Positions 56,099-63,747 are shown, counted from the stretch's first letter. The stretch: 64,000 bases of DNA from Chitinophagales bacterium (GCA_041392475.1 JAWKLZ010000001.1:1922001-1986000); one strand, 5' to 3'. Made by a program: numbers and translations. Notes: generated from the sequence alone by a model not told the origin.

Positions 56099-56230
56099 AA
56101 CATCGCGCCCCAACGCTGCAAAGCATACATACTAGCTCAACTGGTTAGAGCGTCAGAATTGGGTTCTGAAGGTTACAGGTTCAATCCCTGTGTTTAACAA
56201 CACGGCTTTACCAACTTGCGTGATGTTTTT
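56099..56230 (+). ncRNA. Y-stem RNA 5: tRNA-Pro(UGG)-like body
   Basis: Lower helix ACAUCGCGC/GCGUGAUGU (9 bp, one G-U), constant loop CCCAACGCUGC opposite ACCAACUU, AAAGC/GCUUU. The body has D-arm GCTC AACTGGTTA GAGC, anticodon stem TCAGA/TCTGA with loop ATTGGGT (UGG) and T-arm ACAGG TTCAATC CCTGT. The acceptor stem is largely lost (two or three pairs). T-run at 56226-56230. Confidence 0.8.
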
Positions 56231-56276
56231 CTTTTATCATAAATTTATCAGATAACCCTGATAAATGCACAGATAC

Positions 56277-56305
56277 GTAGAGACGTTTTAGTAAAACGTC
56301 TCTAC
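56277..56305. repeat. Palindrome in spacer, copy 2
   Basis: GTAGAGACGTTTTAGTAAAA and complementary continuation, a perfect 13-bp palindrome. The core matches 54014-54034. Confidence 0.8.
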
Positions 56306-56319
56306 AAACACAACAAAAT

Positions 56320-56397
56320 AGGTGAGTAGCTCAGTCGGTTCAGAGCAACGTCTTTACACGGCGAAGGTCATAGGTTCGAATCCTATCTTGCCTACCA
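56320..56397 (+). tRNA. tRNA-Val(UAC)-like with encoded CCA
   Basis: Acceptor AGGTGAG/CTTGCCT (with G-U pairs), D-arm GCTC AGTCGGTTCA GAGC, anticodon stem CGTC/GGCG with an A-A mismatch below, loop TTTACAC (UAC), T-arm ATAGG TTCGAAT CCTAT, ACCA encoded. Confidence 0.8.
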
Positions 56398-56456
56398 TGT
56401 TTTAGAACTTTGGCAACAGTTTTCAACTTTGCCAACAGTTAAAAACAATCAAAAAA

Positions 56457-56530
56457 GCAGGTATAGCATATCGGTAATGTGAAGGTCTTCCACACCTAGG
56501 AGGAGAGTTCGATTCTCTCTACCTGCTCCA
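56457..56530 (+). tRNA. tRNA-Gly(UCC)-like with encoded CCA
   Basis: Acceptor GCAGGTA/TACCTGC, D-stem GCAT/ATGT, anticodon stem AGGT/ACCT (A-A mismatch at 27-43) with loop CTTCCAC, T-arm GAGAG TTCGATT CTCTC, TCCA at the 3' end. Confidence 0.82.
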
Positions 56531-56588
56531 ATTTTTAGTAGTAACTGCTGACAAGGTTTGCAACCGTTGTCAAAGTTTTGAAGGAATG

Positions 56589-56660
56589 CTCCTGTGGGCA
56601 AATGGTTAAGCCACTGCACTTTCTATGCAGTTATTGCGGGTTCGAGTCCCGTCGGGAGTT
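56589..56660 (+). tRNA. tRNA-Glu(UUC)-like
   Basis: Acceptor GCTCCTG/CGGGAGT (G-U at first pair), D-arm GGC AAATGGTTAA GCC, anticodon stem CTGCA/TGCAG with loop CTTTCTA (UUC), T-arm GCGGG TTCGAGT CCCGT. Discriminator T, CCA not encoded. Confidence 0.8.
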
Positions 56661-56667
56661 CAAGATT

Positions 56668-56705
56668 AGATATTAAGATATTGGCGTTTAAATATCTCAA
56701 TATCC
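56668..56705. repeat. Spacer inverted repeat
   Basis: GATATTAAGATAT and ATATCTCAATATC, imperfect complement; spacer hairpin between Glu-like and Lys-like tRNAs. Confidence 0.55.
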
Positions 56706-56713
56706 AATTTCAA

Positions 56714-56787
56714 GGGTGTATAACTCAGATGGCTAGAGTAGCTGACTTTTAATCAGCGAGTCGTAGGTTCGAGCCCTACTACGCCCA
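56714..56787 (+). tRNA. tRNA-Lys(UUU)-like
   Basis: Acceptor GGGTGTA/TACGCCC (one G-U), D-arm ACTC AGATGGCTA GAGT, anticodon stem GCTGA/TCAGC with loop CTTTTAA, T-arm GTAGG TTCGAGC CCTAC, discriminator A. Looks canonical. Confidence 0.9.
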
Positions 56788-56802
56788 CAAAATCAAGGAA
56801 AT

Positions 56803-56950
56803 AGTCGCATCCCAACCGATAAAGCATACATACTACAGGGCGGTAGTAGGACAATTGGAGAGTCCGTTCCAAGTATTTGGAAAGATTGTGGGTTCGAATC
56901 CCATCTACTGATAAGTGTCACACGCTTTACCCACTTATGCGACTTATTTT
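56803..56950 (+). ncRNA. Y-stem RNA 6: divergent tRNA-like body
   Basis: Lower helix AGUCGCAU/AUGCGACUU, constant loop CCCAACCGAU opposite ACCCACUU, AAAGC/GCUUU, then CAUAC. The body keeps an acceptor-like helix GTAGTAG/CTACTGA, a three-pair D-stem GAC/GTC and a T-arm GTGGG TTCGAAT CCCAT. The anticodon hairpin TTCC...GGAA has an eight-base loop AAGTATTT, without U33 in the normal place, so the anticodon cannot be assigned (GUA is one reading). Extra bases separate it from the Y stem. T-run at 56946-56950. Confidence 0.72.
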
Positions 56951-56993
56951 TATAAAATTGAATTTGAACCTTGAATTTGAATTTTCAAAAAAT

Positions 56994-57067
56994 GCTCTGG
57001 TAGCCCAATCGGCAGAGGCATACGGCTTAGACCCGTACCAGTGTGGGTTCGAATCCCACTCAGAGTA
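56994..57067 (+). tRNA. Leu-anticodon (UAG) tRNA-like gene on a class I body
   Basis: Acceptor GCTCTGG/TCAGAGT, D-stem GCC/GGC, anticodon stem TACGG/CCGTA with loop CTTAGAC (UAG), short variable loop, T-arm GTGGG TTCGAAT CCCAC. A true bacterial tRNA-Leu has a long variable arm; this one does not, so charging as Leu is doubtful. Confidence 0.75.
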
Positions 57068-57145
57068 CTGATTTTGTGAATAGTTGAATGGTGATTAGTG
57101 AATGGTTTTGAAAAAGCTAGTCATCAATCGCCAACTACAAAAAAT

Positions 57146-57221
57146 AGGTAAGTAGCACAGTTTTGGTTAGCGCATCGCTCTGATAAGGCGAAGGTCATTG
57201 GTTCGAGTCCAATCTTACCTA
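57146..57221 (+). tRNA. tRNA-Ile(GAU)-like
   Basis: Acceptor AGGTAAG/CTTACCT, D-stem GCAC/GCGC (one mismatch), anticodon stem TCGCT/GGCGA with loop CTGATAA, T-arm ATTGG TTCGAGT CCAAT, discriminator A. Confidence 0.82.
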
Positions 57222-57236
57222 CTTCATATCCGATTC

Positions 57237-57269
57237 AGACTACAAAAGTTTCCAAAACTTTTGTAGTCT
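57237..57269. terminator. Spacer hairpin after the Ile-like tRNA
   Basis: AGACTACAAAAGTTT and AAACTTTTGTAGTCT, a perfect 15-bp inverted repeat; candidate terminator or cassette spacer. Confidence 0.65.
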
Positions 57270-57288
57270 AATTTGAAGTGCTTAAAAT

Positions 57289-57361
<73 letters not shown>

Positions 57362-57368
57362 CTAAATC

Positions 57369-57401
57369 ACAATAGTTTCCAAAAATTTTGAAAACTATTG
57401 T
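57369..57401. repeat. Spacer inverted repeat
   Basis: ACAATAGTTT and AAACTATTGT surround TCCAAAAATTTTG; similar in design to the hairpin at 57237-57269. Confidence 0.6.
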
Positions 57402-57433
57402 AATCTTCTGATAAACCAAAAAAACTATCATCC

Positions 57434-58315
57434 ATGTTCAACTTCTTCAAAAATAAAGACAAAGCGACGGCATCCACTGCAATGGCTGACAACAGTCTTG
57501 AAGCACAATTGAATCAAGTAGATGTCTGTTTTGTGATTGACACAACGGGAAGCATGGGCGGTTTTATCAATGCAGCCAAAGCGCAGTTATTGAAGGTGTT
57601 GGAACGATTGTCGGCAAACAACGACATTAATCTGCAAATTGGTTTGGTTGAATATCGAGACCATCCGCCACAAGACAAAAGTTTTGTGACCCGTATTTAC
57701 CCATTGACTGCTGACTTGAAAAAGATGCAAATGAACATCAACAAATTGCAGCCAAGTGGCGGTGGAGATGCGCCCGAAGCGGTGTATCAAGGTGTTTTTG
57801 ATGCCTGCAAAAAGATGCAATGGCGTACACACAGTTGCCGTTTTGCCCTTTTGGTTGGTGATGCTCCGCCTCACGCTTTTGCAGCTTGGCTGAAGGAGGT
57901 GACGGGTGGTGCGGAAAGTTTTGCGAGTCATGGAGATAGTTGGGCGAATCAGTGTCCAAGTGGTTTGGATGTGTATTCGGTGACAGCTGCTGCGGAGGAA
58001 AATCGGGTGAAAGTCTATGGCCTTGCCATGACCACACCTGCTGCTCAAGTGCCTTTTGAAGTGATGGCAAAAATGACGGGTGGCGAGTGTTTTTTGAACA
58101 ATCGAGGGGATGGAGTGATTCAAAAGATTGAAGCGATATTGAAGGGTGAGTTTGACCACATTTATTTTGATCAAAAAGTTTTGGAAGTGCTGACTGCAAT
58201 GGAAACGGATGATAATGATTTTGAAGTGGAAGGTTTGGCGGAGAGATTGGAGGTGGCGGTGAATGATGTGGTGGCTTCGGTTTCGAGGTTGGGGAAACGT
58301 GGTTTTCTTTCTTAG
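57434..58315 (+). CDS. von Willebrand factor A domain protein of the Ro locus
   Basis: 293 residues. After a short charged N-terminus, residues ~30-210 form a vWA domain: VCFVIDTTGSMGGF (MIDAS DxTGS), the PSGGGDAPEAVYQGV loop and LLVGDAPPHAF. The MIDAS metal site suggests reversible binding to a protein or RNA partner. It sits 66 bases upstream of the TROVE gene, and its mimic-RNA flanks suggest the two proteins act together. No signal peptide. Confidence 0.88.
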   Translation: MFNFFKNKDKATASTAMADNSLEAQLNQVDVCFVIDTTGSMGGFINAAKAQLLKVLERLSANNDINLQIGLVEYRDHPPQDKSFVTRIYPLTADLKKMQMNINKLQPSGGGDAPEAVYQGVFDACKKMQWRTHSCRFALLVGDAPPHAFAAWLKEVTGGAESFASHGDSWANQCPSGLDVYSVTAAAEENRVKVYGLAMTTPAAQVPFEVMAKMTGGECFLNNRGDGVIQKIEAILKGEFDHIYFDQKVLEVLTAMETDDNDFEVEGLAERLEVAVNDVVASVSRLGKRGFLS

Positions 58316-58381
58316 ATAGTAAGATGTCACTTCAAACTCTTAGCAATACAACAATTTAACAATAAAACAATTTTTAAAGCA

Positions 58382-59839
58382 ATGACACAGATGACTAAAA
58401 ATGAACGAGATTTGCGATTGGATATGCTAAACAGTCTGTTGACTACACCTCACCGTGATTTGGGGAAAGTAGCAGAATTGCACAGCGATATGCTCGAATT
58501 AGATCCATTGTTTTACGGTCACTTGGCGGTTTGGTATCAATACAACGGCGATGTTCGTGACCACAAAGAAGTGTTCATTGCCAACTTGCTGACAAGTGAT
58601 GAGTCCGTTTTTCGAGATGCAGGTTTTGCGCTGTTGCAAGAATTGCCGCCTTACCAAGTGGCGAGAGTGGTGGATTTTATGAAGAAATTCAACAACAAAG
58701 TGCCTCGTTCTGCTCGAACTGCGGTGAAATATTACCTGCGTAAGCGAGAAGGAAAAGACCAATTTTTCGATAAAACGGTCGTGCGTGGACGTAAGGCAAT
58801 GAAGCAATTGTATGCGGGTCTGCACATCAAGCCTTCAAAGCGAGCCGATGCGATTTTGTTCAAGAACGACCCACCAAAGGGAAGTTTGCCCTACATGGTG
58901 AAGCAGTTGGCGAAGGCGCAATCTGCTACTGAACAAGCGCAAATGATTGTGGAATACAACATTCCTTATACAGTGGCGGTCGGTACGGTGAACAAGCTGA
59001 CTCCTACGGTTTTGGTGGCTTTGATTGGGGTGATGTCGCCACAAGAGGTGATTAACAATTTGAAGTCATTGAAAACCAGAGGGGCGATGGAACACCCAGA
59101 AGTCAAGGCTTTGATTGATAGCAAATTGGAGGAGGCTGCAAAGTCGAATCGGGTTTCTGCTTTCAAGGCACGAGTGGCTTCTGATGCAACGAAAATGGAT
59201 GCCGAAACTACCGAAAAGTTGGAGAACATCACCAACGAACAAATCAAGCGCAAGGGTAAGATTCTGAAGTCAACGGCTTTGTTTGTGGACAAGTCGGGTT
59301 CGATGGAAAGTGCGATTGAGATTGGTAAGCGTTTGGCTGCGATGATTTCGGGGATTAGTGAATCGGATTTGCATGTATATGCGTTTGATTCTATGCCTTA
59401 TGAAGTCAAGGCTCGTGGCGAGGAATTGACCGACTGGGAAAAGGCGTTTCGTTTGATTCGAGCAGGTGGTTCTACGAGTATTGGCGCACCTTTGGAGGCT
59501 TTGAGAGTGAAAAAGATAAGAGTGGAACAAATCATTATCGTGACGGATGAGGGTGAGAATGCGGCTCCTTATTTCACTAAGACCTACGAAAAGTATATGC
59601 AAGAATTGAAGACGGATGCGAATGTGATTTTGGTGAAGGTCGGTCATGCGAGTGGCTATATCGAGAAGCAAATGAAAGCGAAGCAATTGCCTGTTGATAC
59701 GTTTACTTTCGGTGGGGATTACTACTCATTGCCGAACTTGATTCCGTTTTTGAATCGTCCATCTCGTTTGGAATTGTTGATGGAGATTTTGGAAATGGAA
59801 TTGCCTGAGCGTCCTGCTGCAACTGTTGGCAAGGCGTGA
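58382..59839 (+). CDS. TROVE/Ro60-like RNA-binding protein with vWA domain
   Basis: 485 residues. The N-terminal ~280 residues are helical and match the layout of the TROVE domain (repeated helices such as LLQELPPYQVARVVDFMKKF, SARTAVKYYLRKREG, YMVKQLAKAQ and TLTPTVLVALIG-like repeats). The C-terminal part is the vWA domain: ALFVDKSGSMESAIEIG carries the DxSGS MIDAS, with AGGSTSIGAPLEAL and IIIVTDEGENAAPYF. Ro60 binds Y RNAs and misfolded RNA ends. The gene lies inside an array of Y-stem RNAs, which supports a Ro function. No ring insert or truncation is visible. Confidence 0.85.
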   Translation: MTQMTKNERDLRLDMLNSLLTTPHRDLGKVAELHSDMLELDPLFYGHLAVWYQYNGDVRDHKEVFIANLLTSDESVFRDAGFALLQELPPYQVARVVDFMKKFNNKVPRSARTAVKYYLRKREGKDQFFDKTVVRGRKAMKQLYAGLHIKPSKRADAILFKNDPPKGSLPYMVKQLAKAQSATEQAQMIVEYNIPYTVAVGTVNKLTPTVLVALIGVMSPQEVINNLKSLKTRGAMEHPEVKALIDSKLEEAAKSNRVSAFKARVASDATKMDAETTEKLENITNEQIKRKGKILKSTALFVDKSGSMESAIEIGKRLAAMISGISESDLHVYAFDSMPYEVKARGEELTDWEKAFRLIRAGGSTSIGAPLEALRVKKIRVEQIIIVTDEGENAAPYFTKTYEKYMQELKTDANVILVKVGHASGYIEKQMKAKQLPVDTFTFGGDYYSLPNLIPFLNRPSRLELLMEILEMELPERPAATVGKA

Positions 59840-60004
59840 AGCCGTTGCCAAAGTTTTGCACCCAAAAAAACGCATAGTTGAATGTTGATTAGATAGTTTG
59901 TTAAAGACCCTCGAAGTCGGTTGGTTTTGGGGGTTATTTTTCAATTTGGAAGCAAGAAGTAAGAGGCGAGAAGCGAGACAAAAAATAAAAATATTGATAT
60001 AACA

Positions 60005-60091
60005 GGAGAGTTGTCCGAGTGGTCTATGGAGTCTCACTGCTAATGAGATGCACGAGTAATTGTGTCGAGAGTTCGAATCTCTCACTCTCCG
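60005..60091 (+). tRNA. tRNA-Ser(GCU)-like
   Basis: Acceptor GGAGAGT/ACTCTCC, discriminator G, anticodon stem TCTCA/TGAGA with loop CTGCTAA, long variable arm, T-arm GAGAG TTCGAAT CTCTC. A regular class II tRNA, followed by CTTTTTT. Confidence 0.9.
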
Positions 60092-60217
60092 CTTTTTTAT
60101 AATTTTGTATAGGTATAATGGTGAATTTTGAATGATTTAGTTCTTTGATTTTGAGGATTGAAAACCAAGGAATGGTTATATTTGTTTTCTTTTTTCAACA
60201 AAATTTTGAACACAATT

Positions 60218-60466
60218 ATGGTACAAGCAGAATTATATCAATCTGTTCTACATAAGTTAAGTTTGATTCCAATAGATTATCTGCAACAGATAGATAATTA
60301 TTTGACTGATATTCAGGAGGGAATTAAAAATAAAGAGAAAAACCGCAATGCTATTCTTCAATTAGCTGGGGCATGGTCAGATATGAGTGAAACGGACTTT
60401 GAAGACTATTTGAATATTGCTAAAGATTCAGGTAATGAGTTGTTTAATAGAGAAGTAGAGCTATGA
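60218..60466 (+). CDS. Putative antitoxin of a VapBC-type pair
   Basis: Start taken at ATG 60218 (MVQAELYQSVLHKLSLIPID); the frame opens 20 codons earlier. The middle is helical, and ILQLAGAWSDMSETDFEDYL near the end resembles antitoxin tails that bind the toxin groove. The stop overlaps the toxin start by four bases. Confidence 0.75.
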   Translation: MVQAELYQSVLHKLSLIPIDYLQQIDNYLTDIQEGIKNKEKNRNAILQLAGAWSDMSETDFEDYLNIAKDSGNELFNREVEL

Positions 60467-60813
60467 AACAAGCAATATTAGATACAGATACGGTTTCTTA
60501 TTATTTTCGTGACCATACAAAGGTAATTGAGAAAATTGATACATATTTGGTTGAGCATGGATTTGTTCATATAAGTGTAGTGACTTATTACGAAATAATG
60601 AACGGTTTGATGTATAAGGATGCAAGAAGACAACTGGCAAAATTTGAACGATTTGTGCGGTTAAACAATGTAATTCCTCTTACATTGACATCGGCAAAAG
60701 TGGCAGCAGGTATTTATGCGAATCTAAGAAAAACAGGAAAACCGATTGGGCATAATGATGTGATGATAGCAGGGATAGCTATTGATAATGATTTGGTATT
60801 GGTTCCCAAATAA
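60463..60813 (+). CDS. VapC-like PIN-domain toxin, possibly shortened
   Basis: 116 residues. Acidic PIN residues are visible in AILDTDTVSYYF, VTYYEIMNG and GHNDVMIAGIAI. It ends soon after LVLVPK; many VapC proteins continue with a LVTNNTKHF-like segment, which is missing here. PIN toxins of this family cut tRNA anticodon loops or the sarcin-ricin loop. That its gene lies among tRNA-like and sarcin-ricin RNAs may be meaningful or a chance insertion. Confidence 0.8.
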   Translation: MKQAILDTDTVSYYFRDHTKVIEKIDTYLVEHGFVHISVVTYYEIMNGLMYKDARRQLAKFERFVRLNNVIPLTLTSAKVAAGIYANLRKTGKPIGHNDVMIAGIAIDNDLVLVPK

Positions 60814-60893
60814 AATTTGCTAATTCTGAGAGCCATCCTTCAATATTAAATGAAAATTAATGAAATTGTAGGTTCAAATAAAATCTGCAATAA

Positions 60894-61889
60894 ATGATTC
60901 CAGCAACTCAAAAACTCTACAACGACCAAATCCTCACCGAAGCTGCAAAACGCTTTGGGAGCTCCATGCAGCAAACAAAAGACTTAGGCGGTTTTGAAAG
61001 TTTTGTGTATGAGATAGAACGAGGAGATGGACAGCAATTTATTATGAAAATTACCCACAGTGTTCGCCGAACGAAAGACTATCTGATGGGAGAATTGGAG
61101 TTTGTCAATTATTTGGCAGTCAATGGCGTACAAACACCTGCTGCGATTTCTTCTGTGAATGGAGAGTTGATTGAAATGATTGAAGCAAAGGAAGGTTATT
61201 TTTTGGCTTATACGTTTGAGAAAGCGGAGGGAAGGTTGATTGAAGTAAAGGATTGGAGTGCAGATTTGCTGCAAGAATGGGGCAGAGTTTTGGGACAAAT
61301 GCACCGTTTGACCAAAGATTTCACGCCTTCAAAACCCAAATACAAACGACAGGAATGGTGGGAGGATGATATGTTTGCGAATCGAAGAAAATACATTCCT
61401 ACGGATGCAAAACATGAAAAGGCATTGGAAGTGATGGATGTTTTGTTGGAGCAGATTGCTGCTTTGCCAACAGCGAAAGACGGTTATGGATTGATTCACG
61501 GTGACTTGCATCAGAGTAATTTTTTTATAAACGAGCAGAAGAAAATCATTCCTTTTGATTTTGATGACTGTGAGTATCATCACTTTATAAACGACATTGC
61601 GATTGTGATGTATCATTTACTGCAAAACAATAAGTTTGGTTTTTTGCAGAAAGACAAAAAGGAAAGTGCAGATTTCATTTTGACGAACTTGATGGAAGGG
61701 TATTTAAAAGAGAATACTTTAGATGATTTCTGGCTGCAAAAGTTACCGCTTTTTGTACGAAAAAGGCGTGCATTGTTTTTGTCTGTTTATCATTTGATTT
61801 GGAAAGGGAAAGAGTTGAACGAGAATGAGTTGGAATGGATGGAGAGGCTTCGGAGAGAGGTGGAGGAAGAGGATAAACTGTTTTTTTAG
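60894..61889 (+). CDS. Aminoglycoside phosphotransferase/choline kinase-like protein
   Basis: 331 residues with a kinase-like fold: GGFESFVYEIERGDGQQFIMK N-lobe, catalytic loop YGLIHGDLHQSNFF (HGDxxxxN) and IPFDFDDCEYHHF (metal Asp). It phosphorylates a small molecule, not identifiable here. Located between the VapBC pair and the next tRNA-like gene, so it could be cargo of the array. Confidence 0.85.
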   Translation: MIPATQKLYNDQILTEAAKRFGSSMQQTKDLGGFESFVYEIERGDGQQFIMKITHSVRRTKDYLMGELEFVNYLAVNGVQTPAAISSVNGELIEMIEAKEGYFLAYTFEKAEGRLIEVKDWSADLLQEWGRVLGQMHRLTKDFTPSKPKYKRQEWWEDDMFANRRKYIPTDAKHEKALEVMDVLLEQIAALPTAKDGYGLIHGDLHQSNFFINEQKKIIPFDFDDCEYHHFINDIAIVMYHLLQNNKFGFLQKDKKESADFILTNLMEGYLKENTLDDFWLQKLPLFVRKRRALFLSVYHLIWKGKELNENELEWMERLRREVEEEDKLFF

Positions 61890-61987
61890 ATTCTTTAGGT
61901 GCTATTGATGTTTGGGTGATGCTTTGAATGTCTGTTGGGGGAATAGGTGATTTCATTTTTATTTCAATTTACATTTTGATTGTTTCT

Positions 61988-62073
61988 GGGAATGCGGCGA
62001 CGATGGTTGTGTCGCACTGGTCTGTAAAACCAGCACTCACAAGGTTTAGTAGGTTCGAGTCCTATCATTCCCA
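61988..62073 (+). tRNA. tRNA-Tyr(GUA)-like, class II
   Basis: Acceptor GGGAATG/CATTCCC, D-stem GCGAC/GTCGC (5 bp), anticodon stem CTGGT/ACCAG with loop CTGTAAA (GUA), long variable arm, T-arm GTAGG TTCGAGT CCTAT. Discriminator A. Confidence 0.85.
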
Positions 62074-62150
62074 CTATTTGGAAGCGAGATTAGAGAATCG
62101 GGAGAGAATATCTCACTTCCCACTTCTCTATTCTGTCTTCTAAAAAAAAA

Positions 62151-62233
62151 AGAAGGTGCCACAGGTTGGTCTGTAACTGGTCTTGAACACCAGGGTATCT
62201 TTACGGATAGGGGTTCGACTCCTCCACCTTCTG
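62151..62233 (+). tRNA. tRNA-Ser(UGA)-like
   Basis: Acceptor AGAAGGT/ACCTTCT, D-stem ACAG/CTGT, anticodon stem CTGGT/ACCAG with loop CTTGAAC (UGA), long variable arm TATC...GATA, T-arm AGGGG TTCGACT CCTCC. It does not match the body of the chromosomal tRNA-Ser(UGA) at 32519-32603. Confidence 0.8.
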
Positions 62234-62239
62234 CAACAA

Positions 62240-62470
62240 AATCGTGACCCAACATTTTAGAGCTTACATACATTTAGTACGAGAGGAACAGTACCGTTTT
62301 GGGGTTGAAAAACTCAACTCAAAGGACGGGCGAGAAGGTTTGGGCGACAGAAGAGTCGGGAAGGTGGGCTTGAAGGTAGCCATCCTTTAAAGAACGTGTA
62401 ATAACGCACCCGCAGAGAAGCCTCAAATTGATGCACGCTTCGCTCTGATAACTTGCACGATTTTTTTTTT
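62240..62470 (+). ncRNA. Y-stem RNA 7: 23S rRNA mimic (sarcin-ricin loop plus GTPase-associated centre)
   Basis: Lower helix AUCGUG/CACGAU, loop ACCCAACAUUUU opposite GAUAACUUG, AGAGC/GCUCU, then a ten-T tail. No tRNA is inside. First comes AGUACGAGAGGA (62276-62287), the invariant 23S helix 95 sarcin-ricin sequence. After a GUUGA-UCAAC hairpin there is a 59-base copy (62355-62413) that aligns with E. coli 23S 1051-1108: GGCUU and AGCCAUC flank the first hairpin, then UUUAAAGAA, GUAAUA and GCACC form the second, the L11-binding GTPase-associated centre. Some apex bases differ (UUGAAGG for UUAGAAG). In 23S rRNA these two elements are about 1,500 nt apart in the opposite order, but come together in the factor-binding site. 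Confidence 0.85.
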
Positions 62471-62515
62471 AAGAAGTAGGAAGTATGACTTAAACACCTA
62501 AACACAAAAAAAAAT

Positions 62516-62588
62516 GGAGGGATAGCTCAGATGGTAGAGCGTTTGTTTGAAGCACAAAAGGTGGTCGGCTCGGTACCGACTCTCTCCA
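62516..62588 (+). tRNA. Phe-anticodon (GAA) tRNA-like with defective T-loop
   Basis: Acceptor GGAGGGA/TCTCTCC (one G-U), D-arm GCTC AGATGGTA GAGC, anticodon stem TTTGT/ACAAA with loop TTGAAGC (GAA). The T-stem GTCGG/CCGAC holds loop CTCGGTA instead of TTCGANN, so the T54-A58 pair is lost. Possibly non-functional as a tRNA. Confidence 0.72.
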
Positions 62589-62595
62589 CAAAATC

Positions 62596-62634
62596 GGATA
62601 TTGGATAATAGATATTTTTGAGTATCCAATATCC
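62596..62634. repeat. Spacer inverted repeat
   Basis: GGATATTGGATA (62596-62607) and its exact complement TATCCAATATCC (62623-62634); spacer hairpin in the array. Confidence 0.8.
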
Positions 62635-62639
62635 AATCT

Positions 62640-62712
62640 TGCCCTGTGGTGTAAATGGCTAACATACGAGCCTTTGAAGCTTGAGTTCAGAGTTCGATGC
62701 TCTGTGGGGCGA
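62640..62712 (+). tRNA. tRNA-Gln(UUG)-like
   Basis: Acceptor TGCCCTG/TGGGGCG with the unusual 5' U typical of bacterial tRNA-Gln, D-stem GTG/CAT, anticodon stem CGAGC/GCTTG with loop CTTTGAA (UUG), T-arm CAGAG TTCGATG CTCTG, discriminator A. Confidence 0.82.
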
Positions 62713-62839
62713 CTTATAACAGCAACAGGAATTTTGGGTTTCGGAGGAATTGCTCATTTATAGTGGATAAAAGCAATTCTCGTTTGGAATTTTTATTCCT
62801 CCAAATCCACAAATTCTTGTTTAAAATTACCAAATCAAA

Positions 62840-63718
62840 ATGGAAAAGGCATACAAAATAGCGGCTCTATCTGTGAAACAACGTTTTGCGGAGCATCAGC
62901 CTGAATACTTAGAGGTATTGAAGCGGATTCGGAAGGGGCAAGTAGTGGTGTTTTCGGGAGATTACGACCAAGCCGAAAAGGTGTTGGAAGTACTGAAAAT
63001 TCCTACTGAGGTGAACCCTAACAAAAATGGATTGATGAAAGCCGATATTGCTTTTGTGAACTGTTCGGGTAAGTATGATGAAGTTTTGCTGAATAATATT
63101 GAAGCTTTTGTACGACAAGGTGGTTGGTTGGTGAGTTCTGATTGGGCTTTGGACAAGATTTTGGAAACGAAATTCGAGGGCATGGTACGTTGGAATCGGA
63201 AGAATACGGGGACGGAAGTGATTTCTGTTGAGCCTACTATGGACAGTCTTTGGTCGGATATTGTGGTGCTGGGGGCGGATCCTCAGTGGTGGTTGTGGGG
63301 AAGTCACCCGATTGAAGTTTTGAACCACGAAAAGGTGAAAATTGAAGCGGCAAGTCATGATTTGTTGGTCAAATACGATGCGCCTGTGGTGGCGGTTCGT
63401 TTTGATTGGGAGGAAGGGCATGTTTTCCATGCGATTGGTCACTTTTGGGCAAAAAATAGCCATGCGCCAACGGTTCGGCATACGGGACCTTCAAGGGATT
63501 TTTTGAAGGCAGGGATGAAACTGAGTGTGGATGGCATTGCACAAGTGGCTTCGGCTGCAAAGTTTGACTTGGATGAGGTGAATTTCGCCAATGTGCAAAG
63601 TGCAGCTACGGCTACAGAGTTGATGGCGCAGTTGTGTGTATTGGCAACAAAAGATAAGGTGAAATTGCAGGGAAAAGTGGGCTTGTTGGACACGGTAAAG
63701 GATTGGATAACGAGCTGA
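62840..63718 (+). CDS. Unknown protein, possible GATase/ThuA-like fold
   Basis: 292 residues. An alpha/beta core is visible: VVVFSGDYDQAEKVLEVL, IAFVNCSGKYDEV, VRQGGWLVSSDWAL and later GHVFHAIGHFWAK. The order resembles class I glutamine-amidotransferase-like or trehalose-utilisation (ThuA-like) folds that have lost catalytic residues. It starts 127 bases after the Gln-like tRNA and may be the last protein of the RNA-mimic locus. Confidence in the fold is low. Confidence 0.6.
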   Translation: MEKAYKIAALSVKQRFAEHQPEYLEVLKRIRKGQVVVFSGDYDQAEKVLEVLKIPTEVNPNKNGLMKADIAFVNCSGKYDEVLLNNIEAFVRQGGWLVSSDWALDKILETKFEGMVRWNRKNTGTEVISVEPTMDSLWSDIVVLGADPQWWLWGSHPIEVLNHEKVKIEAASHDLLVKYDAPVVAVRFDWEEGHVFHAIGHFWAKNSHAPTVRHTGPSRDFLKAGMKLSVDGIAQVASAAKFDLDEVNFANVQSAATATELMAQLCVLATKDKVKLQGKVGLLDTVKDWITS

Positions 63719-63747
63719 TAATCTTTAATAATGAATAAATATTTCAA

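Noticed and set aside
56994..57067. Amber suppressor tRNA
   Set aside because: The anticodon is 5'-UAG-3', which reads CUA (Leu) codons; an amber suppressor would need CUA.
57587..58330. Long reverse frame across the vWA gene
   Set aside because: The forward frame carries the MIDAS motif; the reverse has His/Thr-rich shadow composition.
62240..62470. A degraded 23S rRNA gene fragment
   Set aside because: The two matched elements are in reversed order and adjacent, and are enclosed by a paired stem with a terminator, which is not expected from decay of an rRNA gene.
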